Notes: generated by a model from the sequence alone, not told the origin. A stretch of 64,000 bases of DNA from Cohnella endophytica (GCF_003628305.1 NZ_RBZM01000005.1:620001-684000), one strand, 5' to 3'. Shown: positions 54,522 to 63,630, numbered from the stretch's first letter. Made by a program: numbers and translations.

Positions 54522-55208
54522 TTAGTCGCGATTGCTTGAAGTGAAAATCATAATGTATTTGATCAATTCCAGCATAGCGATTAAAGCGGCGGCTACGTAA
54601 GTTAATGCCGCGGCATTCAATACTTTGGCTACTCCGCGTTCTTCGTCGCGCGTAATGAAGCCTTCGGATACCATGATATGGCGTGCCCGGGAGCTGGCGT
54701 TGAATTCGACCGGGAGCGTAACGAGTTGGAAGGCGACGGCCGCGGAGAAAAAGATGATCCCGAAGCCGATCAAGTTAAGCGACTGCAACAGGAATCCCGC
54801 AATTAACAGAATCGGCGCGAACCCGGAAGCGAAGCGAACGACCGGGAACATACGGTGGCGCATTACGAGCATCGGGTAGGACTGCTGATGCTGGATGGCG
54901 TGGCCGACTTCATGGCAGGCGACGGATATCGCCGAGATCGAGCTTTCGTAATAGACATGCTCCGACAAGCGTACGACTCGATGTACCGGATCGTAGTGGT
55001 CGGAGAGCTTGCCTGGTACGGGTTCGATCGGAACGTCTTGAAGGCCGTTACGGTCCAGCATCCGGCGAGCGGCTTCGTAACCCGTCATTCCGTTAGCGTT
55101 TTGGACTTCCGACCATCGATTAAACGTACTGCTAACGCGGAATTGGGCCCACAGTGACAATAAAAACGCGATAATAATCAAAAAATCCATCGGATGAAAA
55201 AACAACAT
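54522..55208 (-). CDS. YugP-type zinc membrane metallopeptidase
   Basis: 228-residue membrane protein with an N-terminal anchor (about 5-20), the zinc motif HEVGH (residues 99-103), and three further membrane segments (about 125-165 and 195-222). VQNANGMTGYEAARRMLD (about 35-52) and EFNASSRARHIM are family blocks. Substrates are unknown. It starts at ATG with GGAGGGAACACGCC upstream. Confidence 0.88.
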   Translation of the reverse strand: MLFFHPMDFLIIIAFLLSLWAQFRVSSTFNRWSEVQNANGMTGYEAARRMLDRNGLQDVPIEPVPGKLSDHYDPVHRVVRLSEHVYYESSISAISVACHEVGHAIQHQQSYPMLVMRHRMFPVVRFASGFAPILLIAGFLLQSLNLIGFGIIFFSAAVAFQLVTLPVEFNASSRARHIMVSEGFITRDEERGVAKVLNAAALTYVAAALIAMLELIKYIMIFTSSNRD

Positions 55209-55264
55209 GGCGTGTTCCCTCCATTGTAATGGGCGAATGTCTTTCGTTCGAAGGCCCGAACGAA

Positions 55265-55720
55265 TTACATGAAATTACTTTTCCCTAAAAGGAGCAAAAG
55301 CGCTTCGATACAAGCTGCGGTCTGCGGAGTAATCGCGCGGAATAGTCGCTTAGCCTGCTGCGGCTTCATTTGGTCGAGCACGGGTTCCAGTTCCTTGACT
55401 TCCCGTTCTAGCTGAGCAAGGTGAGACTGAAGATCGGTCAGCTTGCGGGTGACCGCCTCGTCTGCGGCTACCCGGTTCAAAGCGGTGAATTGCTCGCGGA
55501 TCTCTTCCAGGGAAAACTTTTGAGCCTTCATCTGTTCTATACGGCGTATGCGTTGCAAAGTTTCATCATCATATAATCGATAATTTCCCGTTGATCTTTT
55601 GGCTGGCGCCAGCAGTCCCAAACCCGTGTAATAATCAATCGTGCGAGGGCTAATCCCGGCTAACGAAGACAATTCTCCGATCCGGTACAGGCGTCCGGCA
55701 TTCATCGATCCGTTCCGCAT
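55265..55720 (-). CDS. MerR-family transcriptional regulator
   Basis: 151-residue product: an N-terminal MerR winged helix (YRIGELSSLAGISPRTIDYYTGLGLL, in pieces, about 12-37; NYRLYDDETLQRIRRIEQMK) followed by a coiled coil (about 85-125) and a hydrophobic end. There is no Cys/metal motif of the heavy-metal subfamily. ATG 55720 is eight bases after AAGG-TGAG; the GTG at 55729 overlaps that site. It is divergent from amtB. The effector is unknown. Confidence 0.82.
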   Translation of the reverse strand: MRNGSMNAGRLYRIGELSSLAGISPRTIDYYTGLGLLAPAKRSTGNYRLYDDETLQRIRRIEQMKAQKFSLEEIREQFTALNRVAADEAVTRKLTDLQSHLAQLEREVKELEPVLDQMKPQQAKRLFRAITPQTAACIEALLLLLGKSNFM

Positions 55721-56021
55721 CGATCTCACCTTCTTTTCTACATATGATTTCTGCCTCTATCATACAGAAAGGCGAACCGTACAGTCAAACGTCATACTTA
55801 TGCCGACTAAGCCTATCCTTATAGGCTTTTATTGTCTATGTGAGACGTTAACTCACGTGTGGTGGATTGATGTTAGGTTTTTCGGAAGGGAAATGGACTT
55901 TTTAATCGGTACTACCCATATATTTTAATAAATAATGGTCTAAATCCTAACATTGAAAATGAATCTGAAGGTTAATGTTAGATTTTTGGCGATATTCTCG
56001 GATAAATTTACGAAAACCATA
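55721..56021. other. Long control region between merR and amtB
   Basis: Contains a hairpin AAGCCTAT/ATAGGCTT with T tail (55809-55831), an inverted repeat GTGAG-N7-CTCAC (55840-55856), and three TGTTAG elements (55871 forward, 55947-55952 inverted, 55976 forward). The last two form an 8-bp inverted repeat, CTAACATT...AATGTTAG, 19 bases apart. No ORF of its own is evident. Confidence 0.6.
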
Positions 56022-56050
56022 TTGTCAAATCATAAAGATCACCCTATAAT
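56022..56050 (+). promoter_or_regulatory. Sigma-A promoter of amtB
   Basis: TTGTCA and TATAAT with 17-base spacing; the start is expected near 56057. Confidence 0.85.
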
Positions 56051-56071
56051 GACACTAAGCCTTTCTTGAAA

Positions 56072-56088
56072 TGTCATGAAACATAACA
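56072..56088 (+). promoter_or_regulatory. GlnR/TnrA box in the amtB leader
   Basis: TGTCA-TGAAACA-TAACA is a full match to the GlnR/TnrA consensus TGTNA-N7-TNACA. It sits about 15-31 bases after the predicted start, a position expected for repression. Confidence 0.75.
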
Positions 56089-56106
56089 TGTAGGAGAGTG
56101 GTCTTT

Positions 56107-57471
56107 GTGGTTAAGAAAAGTTTGATAGCGTTGGGTGCTCTTCTCTTGATGTTCCCGACAATGGCATTTGCCGATGATCCAACAGCCGGGCAATTGAACG
56201 TCGGGCTTAATGCATTGTGGGTCATGTTAGCCGGTATTCTGGTTCTGCTTATGCAAGGCGGATTTATCCTGCTCGAAGCAGGATCGACCCGGATGAAAAA
56301 TGCCGGCCACGTTGCCGGTAAAACGATCTTTACGCTCGGTCTTGCTTCTATTGTCTACTGGGCTGTTGGTTACGGCTTCACATTCGGCGGAGATGCTTCC
56401 GAATCCCTGAACAAATTCATCGGACTCGGCAACTTCTTCTTCGACCCGGGCCATGCCGCAGCGGAAGGAGATAGCTATCCTTCCTCGGTATTCTTTATTT
56501 TCCAATTGGCGTTCGCGGCAGTATCGCTATCCATCGCATGGGGCGGCTTTGCGGAACGCGCTAAACTATCCGCTTACCTTATCTTTACGCTATTCTTCGT
56601 ATCCGTGATTTATCCTGTCGTCGCTCACTGGATCTGGGGCGGCGGTTGGTTGGCTAAAGACGGAGCTCAAGACTTCGCGGGCTCGACGGTCGTTCACTTG
56701 ACGGGCGCGATCGGCGCTCTGGCGGCAACGATTCTCTTGAAGCCGCGGATCGGAAAGTTCAATAAAGACGGTTCAGCTAACGAAATCCTCGGACATAACC
56801 AAGTGTTCACGGCATTGGCCGTGTTGATCCTGTGGGTGGGCTGGTTCGGTTTCAACGCTGGCAGCACGGTTGCGATCGGCGACGGTTTCTTCGGCTTCGT
56901 AGCGTTTAATACGCAATTGGGCGCGGCTGCCGGCGCGGTAGCGGCGTTGCTGATCTCCTGGCTCGTTAACGGCAAAGCCGACATTACGGCCATGCTTAAC
57001 GGCGCATTGGCCGGTCTGGTTGCCATTACCGCATCTTGCGCGTTCGTAGATCCTTGGGCTGCGGTAGTGATCGGTCTAGTAGCCGGCGTGCTCGTATTCT
57101 TCAGCGCCAAATTTTTCGAGAAAATCAAAGTCGACGATCCGATCTTCGCGTTATCCGTACACGGAGCGGCAGGAGTTTGGGGAACGCTGGCGAATGGTTT
57201 GTTTGCAACGGAAGAATTGTCCGGCAAAGTCGGCATCGGTAAAGCAGGCTTGTTCGAAGGCGGCGGTTGGGGGCAACTGTGGGTGCAAGCGGAATCGGTT
57301 ATCGTCTGCGGAGCTTTCGCGTTCGCCGCTTCCTTCATCGTATTGTGGGTCGTGAAACAAGTTATCGGTTTCCGCGTAACGGAAGAACAAGAAATCATCG
57401 GTTTGGATCTGAGCGAACATGGCAACTACGGATATCCGGAACAAATGAAAAAAGCCGGCACATCGGTCTAA
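56107..57471 (+). CDS. amtB: Ammonium transporter AmtB
   Basis: Trimeric ammonium channel/transporter. The 454-residue product has a signal-like N-terminus, 11 membrane segments, and family blocks: FILLEAGSTRMKNAGHVAGK (in pieces, about 52), WGGGWLA (about 180), GSTVVHLTGAIGAL with the first twin-His residue (about 195) and DDPIFALSVHGAAGVWGTLANGLFA with the second (about 345). GTG 56107 is eight bases after GGAGAG; GTG 56098 overlaps that site. Unlike most amtB genes it is not followed by a PII (glnK) gene but by a DUF294 nucleotidyltransferase. Confidence 0.95.
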   Translation: MVKKSLIALGALLLMFPTMAFADDPTAGQLNVGLNALWVMLAGILVLLMQGGFILLEAGSTRMKNAGHVAGKTIFTLGLASIVYWAVGYGFTFGGDASESLNKFIGLGNFFFDPGHAAAEGDSYPSSVFFIFQLAFAAVSLSIAWGGFAERAKLSAYLIFTLFFVSVIYPVVAHWIWGGGWLAKDGAQDFAGSTVVHLTGAIGALAATILLKPRIGKFNKDGSANEILGHNQVFTALAVLILWVGWFGFNAGSTVAIGDGFFGFVAFNTQLGAAAGAVAALLISWLVNGKADITAMLNGALAGLVAITASCAFVDPWAAVVIGLVAGVLVFFSAKFFEKIKVDDPIFALSVHGAAGVWGTLANGLFATEELSGKVGIGKAGLFEGGGWGQLWVQAESVIVCGAFAFAASFIVLWVVKQVIGFRVTEEQEIIGLDLSEHGNYGYPEQMKKAGTSV

Positions 57472-57516
57472 CCGTATTCCTTCCACCGGCGTAATTACAG
57501 GAGGTGTTGAAACCGC

Positions 57517-58602
57517 ATGATTAATCCCTTATGGGAGACGCGGTTGCTAGACATCGCCGGCGCCGAGACGATCGAGCAGTTAAAGTCGGTTAGAGAGAGC
57601 GAACAGAACCGATTGGCGGCGAAATTACTCTCATCTGCTTCTCCGGCGGACGAAGTAATCGAAGAGTTAAATCGACTTCACGACGCGCTGATTGCTCGGG
57701 TGCTTAAGCTTGCGGAGAACGATTTGGCACGGTCGGGGTTTTCAGCTCCGCCCGTGCCTTATACGTATATACTGTATGGCAGCGCAGGGCGTTACGAGCA
57801 GACCCTGTATAGCGATCAAGATAGCGGTCTCGTATATGCGGAAGCGGCGAACGAATCGGAAGAAGAAAGCAATCGCTCCTACTTCGCTCGATTGTCGCAG
57901 GTAATGGTCGAGTCGTTGATCGAACTGGGGTATCCGCCTTGCGAAGGAGAAGTCATTGCTTCCAATTCGAACTGGCGCATGTCGATTCAAGAGTGGGAAT
58001 GTAAAATCGATGCTTGGTTCGCGGAGCCGAGTTGGGAAAACGTCAGGTACCTGCTCATCGTAGCCGACGGAAGGGCGATCGCGGGAGATCATGAATTAGC
58101 CCAGCGATTGCAAAACCGATTTTTCGGCGATATGCTCGGCACTCCGGTTATCGCCGGAAGAATGATGGAAAATACGATTCGGCATAAGGTTCTGGTCGGC
58201 GTATTCGGTCAATTACTGGTCGAAAGGTACGGAGAAAACGCAGGAAGTTTGGATATGAAGTACGGGGCGTACATTCCGATGGTGAACGCTTGCAGGCTCC
58301 TGGCCATTCAAGCGGGTATCCGAGAAACGAGCACGCTAAAAAGAATCGACGCGCTTAACCGGTCGGACGTGCTGACGGACGAAGAAGCGAACGACGCCAA
58401 GCAGGCTTTTATCGTTTTTCTGAGATGGAGATTAATTACGACATGTTCGCCGGATAACGGCGAATTGCAGGGCACGGGTAAAATTCGCGTCGATCAGTTG
58501 CCGAAGGAAGCGATCGGTCAACTCAAACAAGCATTGAAAGCCGGCAAACAAATGCAACGCAGGGTTCAACGGGAGTTGCAGCGCCGCTTCGGCGGGAGGT
58601 GA
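57517..58602 (+). CDS. DUF294 nucleotidyltransferase-like protein
   Basis: 361-residue soluble protein. The N-terminal helices are followed by a nucleotidyltransferase-fold motif, YGSAGRYEQTLYSDQDSGLVY (residues 87-107, in pieces), with Gly-Ser and two Asp (100, 102) in metal-binding positions, like the GlnD and GlnE superfamily, and a C-terminal DUF294_C helical domain (about 215-355). No CBS or cyclic-nucleotide domain is present. The ATG follows CAGGAGGTGTTG. It overlaps the next gene by its stop. Position after amtB suggests a role in nitrogen signalling, but this is inference. Confidence 0.85.
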   Translation: MINPLWETRLLDIAGAETIEQLKSVRESEQNRLAAKLLSSASPADEVIEELNRLHDALIARVLKLAENDLARSGFSAPPVPYTYILYGSAGRYEQTLYSDQDSGLVYAEAANESEEESNRSYFARLSQVMVESLIELGYPPCEGEVIASNSNWRMSIQEWECKIDAWFAEPSWENVRYLLIVADGRAIAGDHELAQRLQNRFFGDMLGTPVIAGRMMENTIRHKVLVGVFGQLLVERYGENAGSLDMKYGAYIPMVNACRLLAIQAGIRETSTLKRIDALNRSDVLTDEEANDAKQAFIVFLRWRLITTCSPDNGELQGTGKIRVDQLPKEAIGQLKQALKAGKQMQRRVQRELQRRFGGR

Positions 58603-58607
58603 AAGCG

Positions 58608-59351
58608 ATGAAGGAACCTAAGGATACGAACTCCATGGGGAGAATGTGGAATTTATACAAGATGGGCGGGATCACTCCGGCTATCGCCTCCATGCTCGGT
58701 TCGTCCAACGCTCAGCAAATGGCCTTTATCCGTTCGATGTCTCGCGATCAGCGCAAAGAAAGCTCATTGGAAATGCAACTTTCGGAAATGGATTCGGTTG
58801 TTTTCGATCTGGAGACAACCGGATTTTATCCTTATAACGGAGATGAGATTCTTTCGATCGGCGGAGTGGTTATACGGGGGGGCAATTTCGAGGATGTGGA
58901 GCCGTTCTACCAGCTCGTCAACCCGAAAAGGAAAATACCGAGGCACATTACCGAGTTGACCGGCATTACGAACGAAATGGCGGAGAACGCGCCGGAACTG
59001 ATGCAAGTGCTGCATGATTTCATGGACTTCGTGGGCAAGAGGGTGTTGATCGCTCACGGTAGCGGACATGACAAGCAATTCCTGAATTGCGCGCTTTGGC
59101 GCACTTCGAAGGTGAATTTGACCCACCGAATCGTGGATACGATGATGATCGCGAAATGGTTGGAGCCGAAGGCGATTCATTACGGCTTGGACGAAGTGTT
59201 GGGGAGATTCGGAGTCGAGGTTACGGAACGCCATCACGCGCTTCACGATTCGATCATGACCGCCAAGTTATATTTCAAATTTCTTAAGCTTATTAAAGAT
59301 CGGCAAGTGACGACTTTGGGCGAGCTATATGCCTATTTGAGCCGCCATTAA
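58608..59351 (+). CDS. DEDDh 3'-5' exonuclease-domain protein (DnaQ-like)
   Basis: 247-residue protein with a conserved N-terminal region (about 1-55) and a DEDDh exonuclease domain: VVFDLETTG (Asp 67, Glu 69), HITELTGITNEM, LIAHGSGHDKQFL (Asp about 149) and the HHALHDS motif (His and Asp about 210-214). It is not the polymerase III epsilon subunit. ATG 58608 is eight bases after GGGAGG; the stop of the DUF294 gene lies inside that site. Translation is thus closely coupled. DUF294 and DnaQ-like genes occur next to each other in various bacteria. Confidence 0.88.
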   Translation: MKEPKDTNSMGRMWNLYKMGGITPAIASMLGSSNAQQMAFIRSMSRDQRKESSLEMQLSEMDSVVFDLETTGFYPYNGDEILSIGGVVIRGGNFEDVEPFYQLVNPKRKIPRHITELTGITNEMAENAPELMQVLHDFMDFVGKRVLIAHGSGHDKQFLNCALWRTSKVNLTHRIVDTMMIAKWLEPKAIHYGLDEVLGRFGVEVTERHHALHDSIMTAKLYFKFLKLIKDRQVTTLGELYAYLSRH

Positions 59352-59360
59352 CTTAGACCA

Positions 59361-59783
59361 TTACGGCAAACGTTCGACCGGCAGGCGAATCCATCGACGA
59401 TCGGATTCGATCCGATAGACGGAGATTTCGCCCTGGGCCGACGCTGAGCCGACAATCCAATAAGTGCCCCAAGGAAACGATTGTAGAATGTCCTGCAAGC
59501 TAGGTGCGGATGAACCTTGAGGGTGGGAATGGAAAAAACCGACGATCGCTCGTTGGTTTTTTTGCGCTTCGAAATAGAGGCGGATCCATTGTTCCGGATC
59601 GAATACGAATGCGCGCTCCGGGTAGACGGCGACATTACGAACAAGGTCGAAGTTATCCGCGCGTATCGCGGAGTCCGTCAACGTGCCATAGATGAGTCCG
59701 CACGCTTCATACGGGTATCTCTGCCGCGCGGCATCGATTAATCGTTCCTCGAGTCGTTCGGGCATAATTACCAGTTGAACCAT
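59361..59783 (-). CDS. JAMM/MPN metalloprotease-like protein (Mov34 family)
   Basis: 140-residue soluble protein with the full JAMM zinc-protease signature: Glu 26 (YEACG), HSHP (residues 85-88) and Ser-x-x-Asp (95-98). Bacterial stand-alone JAMM proteins act on sulfur-carrier or ubiquitin-like conjugates, but no ThiS/MoaD-like gene is adjacent. The GGGAGG site lies before the ATG. It is antisense to and convergent with the exonuclease gene, with about 10 bases between. Confidence 0.85.
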   Translation of the reverse strand: MVQLVIMPERLEERLIDAARQRYPYEACGLIYGTLTDSAIRADNFDLVRNVAVYPERAFVFDPEQWIRLYFEAQKNQRAIVGFFHSHPQGSSAPSLQDILQSFPWGTYWIVGSASAQGEISVYRIESDRRWIRLPVERLP

Positions 59784-59826
59784 CTAAGCTCGCCTCCCTG
59801 CGTTCAGTATGCGGGATGGAGGCGCG

Positions 59827-61137
59827 TCAGGCAACCTGCTTGCCCGGTTTGACCAGGAAAAAGACAAGTCCCAATGCGATCAGGGACAAACTGGACACCA
59901 CGATGAATACGAGTTGGTGAGAAATATCCATTAACCAACCGAACAACGGTGGGCCGAAGGCTACGCCAAAAAAGCGCAAACTGCTATATAGCGAAGTAAT
60001 CATGCCCCGTTCGGCTTTCTCGACGGCGCCGGTGATCATCGTGTTCAAGCAGGGAAGCAATAAGCCGGTTCCGATGCTGCTTACCGTCAACAAGCCGATA
60101 AAAACGTACAAATTCGTGTTTAACCAAATGGCCAGAGCCAACGAAACGACCATAAGGACTAAGCCAATGTTCATGAGCCAACGCATGAGGATGCCGTTTT
60201 TGCTGATTTTGGTCCCCGTAATATAAGCGGTGGCGACCATGCCGAATAAGGGAATGGCAAGCACGAAACCTTTGCGGACTCCTTCGATGGAATAGGGCGG
60301 TTTCTCCAAAATGTTGGATAAGAAGAACAGCACTCCGAACAAAATAAACAAAGCGAGCGAGCCGCCGAAAAACGAAGCGAGAAGCCAGCGACCGTCCTTG
60401 GCGAATATGTTTTTGATCGATTGCAAGTATTGCTTGAGAGGTTTGGCCTTTTCCTTGCGCTTCGGTTCCTTGAGCATGAACAAAACGGCGATCAGGGAAA
60501 GAAGACAAAAAACGGGAAATGCGAAAAAGGCGGCATACCAGACGATTAACGCCAGCAACGAGCCGAGAATCGGACTGACGACTTTGCCTGTTCCGTTCGA
60601 GGCTTCGATTAATCCAAGGGCTTGGCTTTCTTCCCCGTCTTTGTATAGGTCACCTACGAGCGCCATCGCGATCGGTGCCGTTCCGGCCGCTCCGATCCCC
60701 TGCAGAGCCCTTGCGCCGATCAAAAGGCCATACGAATCCCACACGGCCGCGAAACCCGCGAGGACGCCGGCTCCGCCGTAAACGATAAGCGAAGGAATCA
60801 TAACCGCTTTGCGCGTGAATTTATCGGATAAATAGCCGGCGATCGGGATGATTAAGGCGGCGGCTACGGAAAACAAGCTTATGACCAGGCTGCTCTGGAA
60901 CTGGGAAATGCCTAGCTTGCTCTGGAGCGTTGGAAGAATGGGCACGAGCATGGAGTTGCCGAGTACGAGAACGAGCGGGACCGTAGAAAGGGCGATATAC
61001 TCCGCGATCTTGCTTTTTCGTCCCCCCTGTGAGCCCTTAGACGACTTTTCTTTTGTTTGGGTTTGTTCGTCCTGGGGTGAGATTTCGCTCGTAAAGGAAA
61101 CCGTAAGCTTTCGTCGGGATTTCGTCGTGGCTGACAA
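59827..61137 (-). CDS. Major facilitator drug/metabolite exporter (DHA1 type)
   Basis: 436-residue MFS protein. After a cytoplasmic N-terminal extension (about 1-42, basic and polar) come 12 membrane segments; motif A GYLSDKFTRKAVMI (about 100) and motif C-like GLIEASNGTGKVVSPILGSLL (in pieces, about 174) support an antiporter of the DHA1 group. The start is TTG with AAAGGAGG upstream. The substrate is unknown. Confidence 0.85.
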   Translation of the reverse strand: MSATTKSRRKLTVSFTSEISPQDEQTQTKEKSSKGSQGGRKSKIAEYIALSTVPLVLVLGNSMLVPILPTLQSKLGISQFQSSLVISLFSVAAALIIPIAGYLSDKFTRKAVMIPSLIVYGGAGVLAGFAAVWDSYGLLIGARALQGIGAAGTAPIAMALVGDLYKDGEESQALGLIEASNGTGKVVSPILGSLLALIVWYAAFFAFPVFCLLSLIAVLFMLKEPKRKEKAKPLKQYLQSIKNIFAKDGRWLLASFFGGSLALFILFGVLFFLSNILEKPPYSIEGVRKGFVLAIPLFGMVATAYITGTKISKNGILMRWLMNIGLVLMVVSLALAIWLNTNLYVFIGLLTVSSIGTGLLLPCLNTMITGAVEKAERGMITSLYSSLRFFGVAFGPPLFGWLMDISHQLVFIVVSSLSLIALGLVFFLVKPGKQVA

Positions 61138-61281
61138 TGCGAATACCTCCTTTTGGTGAATCCCTTATCCCTGTCATGACCCTGCGGATACCAAGATTAA
61201 GTTGCCCCTGCAAACTTGGCGATATGCGGAGAAATGGGGTAAGATAGAAGGAAACAACATGATCGGAAAGTTGGTTCGTAC

Positions 61282-61869
61282 ATGAGAAGAAACATAATCA
61301 TACTTGTATTGGTGGCGGTCGTCGCCGCTTCAGCTTGGATCTGGGATACTCGCGATAAGGCTTCCGGCGGCAAGACATTGGGGAGTAATGTATCGGAAGG
61401 GGTAGCGGCAGGCAGCGCGGATTCCGAAATACCATCCGAGCCGGCTCCGAAGGATAACCGTTATGCGCCTTCGTTTACGTTGTCCAGTTTGGATGGAACA
61501 ACGACTTATGAAGTCGGCGGCAAAAGGGATAAAGCGCTAATCGTCAATTTCTGGGCCGCGTGGTGTTATCCGTGCGAATTGGAAGCGCCAGACCTTAAGG
61601 ATATCTATGAGAAACATAAAGATAAATTGGATCTATATGCCGTAAACGCGACGAAGTTCGATAAGCTCAGGGAGGCGAACGATTTCGTTAAAGAGCAGCA
61701 ACTCCCTTTCCCGATCCTGACGGATGCCAAGGGCACGGTCGGAGACCAGTATAAGGTGTTTTCTTTCCCGATCAGCTTTATCATCGATCGCAATGGCGTT
61801 ATTAGGCACCGGATCGAAGGCGTTATCGACCGGAAGAAGTGGGAGCAATATTTAGAAGAGGTGCTCTAG
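61282..61869 (+). CDS. ResA/TlpA-like membrane-anchored thioredoxin
   Basis: 195-residue extracytoplasmic thiol-disulfide oxidoreductase. An N-terminal anchor (residues 4-21) and a Gly/Ser linker lead to a thioredoxin-fold domain with the active site WCYPC (Cys 95 and 98) and the cis-Pro region FSFPISFIID (about 165). ResA-type proteins reduce apocytochrome c or spore/wall protein disulfides; the partner is unknown. It is a single gene with its own terminator. Confidence 0.88.
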   Translation: MRRNIIILVLVAVVAASAWIWDTRDKASGGKTLGSNVSEGVAAGSADSEIPSEPAPKDNRYAPSFTLSSLDGTTTYEVGGKRDKALIVNFWAAWCYPCELEAPDLKDIYEKHKDKLDLYAVNATKFDKLREANDFVKEQQLPFPILTDAKGTVGDQYKVFSFPISFIIDRNGVIRHRIEGVIDRKKWEQYLEEVL

Positions 61870-61908
61870 AAAGGCTGGTAACTTCAGCTTTGATACGCAT
61901 TATCGTCG

Positions 61909-61940
61909 AATCGCCCGGGTGAAGCTCGGGCGATTTCTTT
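61909..61940 (+). terminator. Terminator after the thioredoxin gene
   Basis: AATCGCCCG/CGGGCGATT stem, 9-base loop, TCTTT tail. Confidence 0.7.
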
Positions 61941-61983
61941 ATGCTCGTTTGCAAGGTCAGTCGCTTGCATGTCCAAAATCGAC

Positions 61984-62008
61984 AAAAAAAGAGAGGCCGC
62001 AGCCTCTC
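61984..62008 (-). terminator. Terminator of cimA
   Basis: On the minus strand GAGAGGC/GCCTCTC forms a 7-bp stem with a 4-base loop, followed by seven T. Confidence 0.85.
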
Positions 62009-62016
62009 CGTAATTT

Positions 62017-63630
62017 CTAATGATTAACTAAACCATGCGTCCCGCCAACGAATTCGGGTTCTATGTCGTCCTTGACCATATCGAGCAGAGCATACCGGAT
62101 GCTGTCGATCAGCGCTTCCCAGCTTGCTTCGATCACGTTTGAGGAGACTCCGACCGTGTTCCACGTATCCTTGAAGTCCGTAGATTCGATCAACACGCGC
62201 ACCTTGCCCGCCGTAGCGTCTTTTTCGTCCAGCACGCGCACCTTATAGTCGGTCAAATGTATATCGCGAATTCCCGGATAGTATTGAACGAGCGCTTTGC
62301 GCAGAGCATTGTCCATCGCGTTGACGGGACCGTTACCTTCGGCTACGGTGTAGACTTGTTCGCCGGCCACGCTGATTTTTACGATGGCTTCCGTAGTCAT
62401 CTGGCCGCCCGTTTTCTCGACCATGATCTTAAAGGAATCGACGGTGAAGATTTGAACCGATCCGCCGTACGCGTCTCTTAGCAACAATTCCAAGGAAGCG
62501 TCAGCGCCTTCGAATTGGTAGCCTTGATGCTCCAATTCTTTAATCCGGTCGATGACGTTACGCGATTTCATGCTGTCAGGATTGACATCCAGCCCCATTT
62601 CCTGCGCTTTGGACAAAATATTGCTCTGCCCGGCAAGCTCGGATACGAGTACGCGTTGTTTGTTGCCGACCAGTTGGGGCTCGATGTGTTCGTATGTTTT
62701 GGAATCTTTCATGATCGCGGAAACATGGATGCCGCCTTTGTGCGCGAATGCCGCATTGCCGACATACGGCTGATTCACCGGCATATGGACGTTGGCGATT
62801 TCGCTTACGTACCTTGCAACGTTCGTAAGCGTTTTGAGTTGTTCGTCGCTTACGCAGTCATGGCCCATCTTCAATTGCAATGTGGGTAGTATGGAGCAAA
62901 GGTTCGCGTTGCCGCAACGTTCCCCATAACCGTTGATCGTTCCTTGGATTTGCCGGGCGCCCGCCGAGACCGCCGCAAGCGTATTGGCCACCGCCAATTC
63001 GCAATCGTTATGGGTGTGAATTCCGATAGGAGCGTCGATCTCTCTGACCACGCGGGAGACGATTTCGTTAATCTCTCCCGGCAAAGTGCCGCCGTTCGTA
63101 TCGCAGAGAACGATCCATGCCGATCCCGCAGCCTTAGCCTTAGCCAGAGCCGCGAGCGCGTAATCCGGATTCGCTTTATATCCGTCGAAGAAATGTTCCG
63201 CGTCGAACAAAGCTTCCATACCGCTATTTTTTACGAAAGCTAGCGACTCGTAGATCATCGCAAGGTTTTCTTCCAATGTCGTCTGAAGCGCCGTGTGTAC
63301 GTGGAAATCCCAAGTTTTGCCGACAAGCGTAGCCGCTCTGGCTCCCGATTCGGTCAAGTGCTTTAGGTTAATGTCTTGCTCGCAGAGGCTATTTTTCCTT
63401 CGGGTGCTTCCGAATGCCGTCAGCTTCGCTTGCAGCTTCGACTCTCGTATGCGTCGGAAAAATTCGATGTCTTTGCTGTTGCTGCCCGGGTTGCCGCCTT
63501 CAATATAGTGGACGCCCATAGCGTCGAGTTTCAACGCGATTTTCACTTTGTCTTCAGCGGTTAGGCTGATACCTTCGCCTTGCGTGCCGTCGCGCAAGGT
63601 CGTGTCAAAAATGCAAAGGGGAGTTGACAT
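62017..63630 (-). CDS. cimA: Citramalate synthase
   Basis: Condenses pyruvate and acetyl-CoA to (R)-citramalate, an entry to isoleucine synthesis that bypasses threonine. The 537-residue product has the HMGL-like catalytic domain (IFDTTLRDGTQGEGISLT, about 8; HTHNDCELAVANTLAA, about 203; GTINGYGERCGNANL, about 230) and a C-terminal LeuA dimer regulatory domain (about 400-530). The length and the GTQGEG and NGYGERCGN blocks match CimA (TIGR00977) rather than LeuA. It is monocistronic. It has the ATG with GGAGGCATTCC upstream. Confidence 0.93.
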   Translation of the reverse strand: MSTPLCIFDTTLRDGTQGEGISLTAEDKVKIALKLDAMGVHYIEGGNPGSNSKDIEFFRRIRESKLQAKLTAFGSTRRKNSLCEQDINLKHLTESGARAATLVGKTWDFHVHTALQTTLEENLAMIYESLAFVKNSGMEALFDAEHFFDGYKANPDYALAALAKAKAAGSAWIVLCDTNGGTLPGEINEIVSRVVREIDAPIGIHTHNDCELAVANTLAAVSAGARQIQGTINGYGERCGNANLCSILPTLQLKMGHDCVSDEQLKTLTNVARYVSEIANVHMPVNQPYVGNAAFAHKGGIHVSAIMKDSKTYEHIEPQLVGNKQRVLVSELAGQSNILSKAQEMGLDVNPDSMKSRNVIDRIKELEHQGYQFEGADASLELLLRDAYGGSVQIFTVDSFKIMVEKTGGQMTTEAIVKISVAGEQVYTVAEGNGPVNAMDNALRKALVQYYPGIRDIHLTDYKVRVLDEKDATAGKVRVLIESTDFKDTWNTVGVSSNVIEASWEALIDSIRYALLDMVKDDIEPEFVGGTHGLVNH

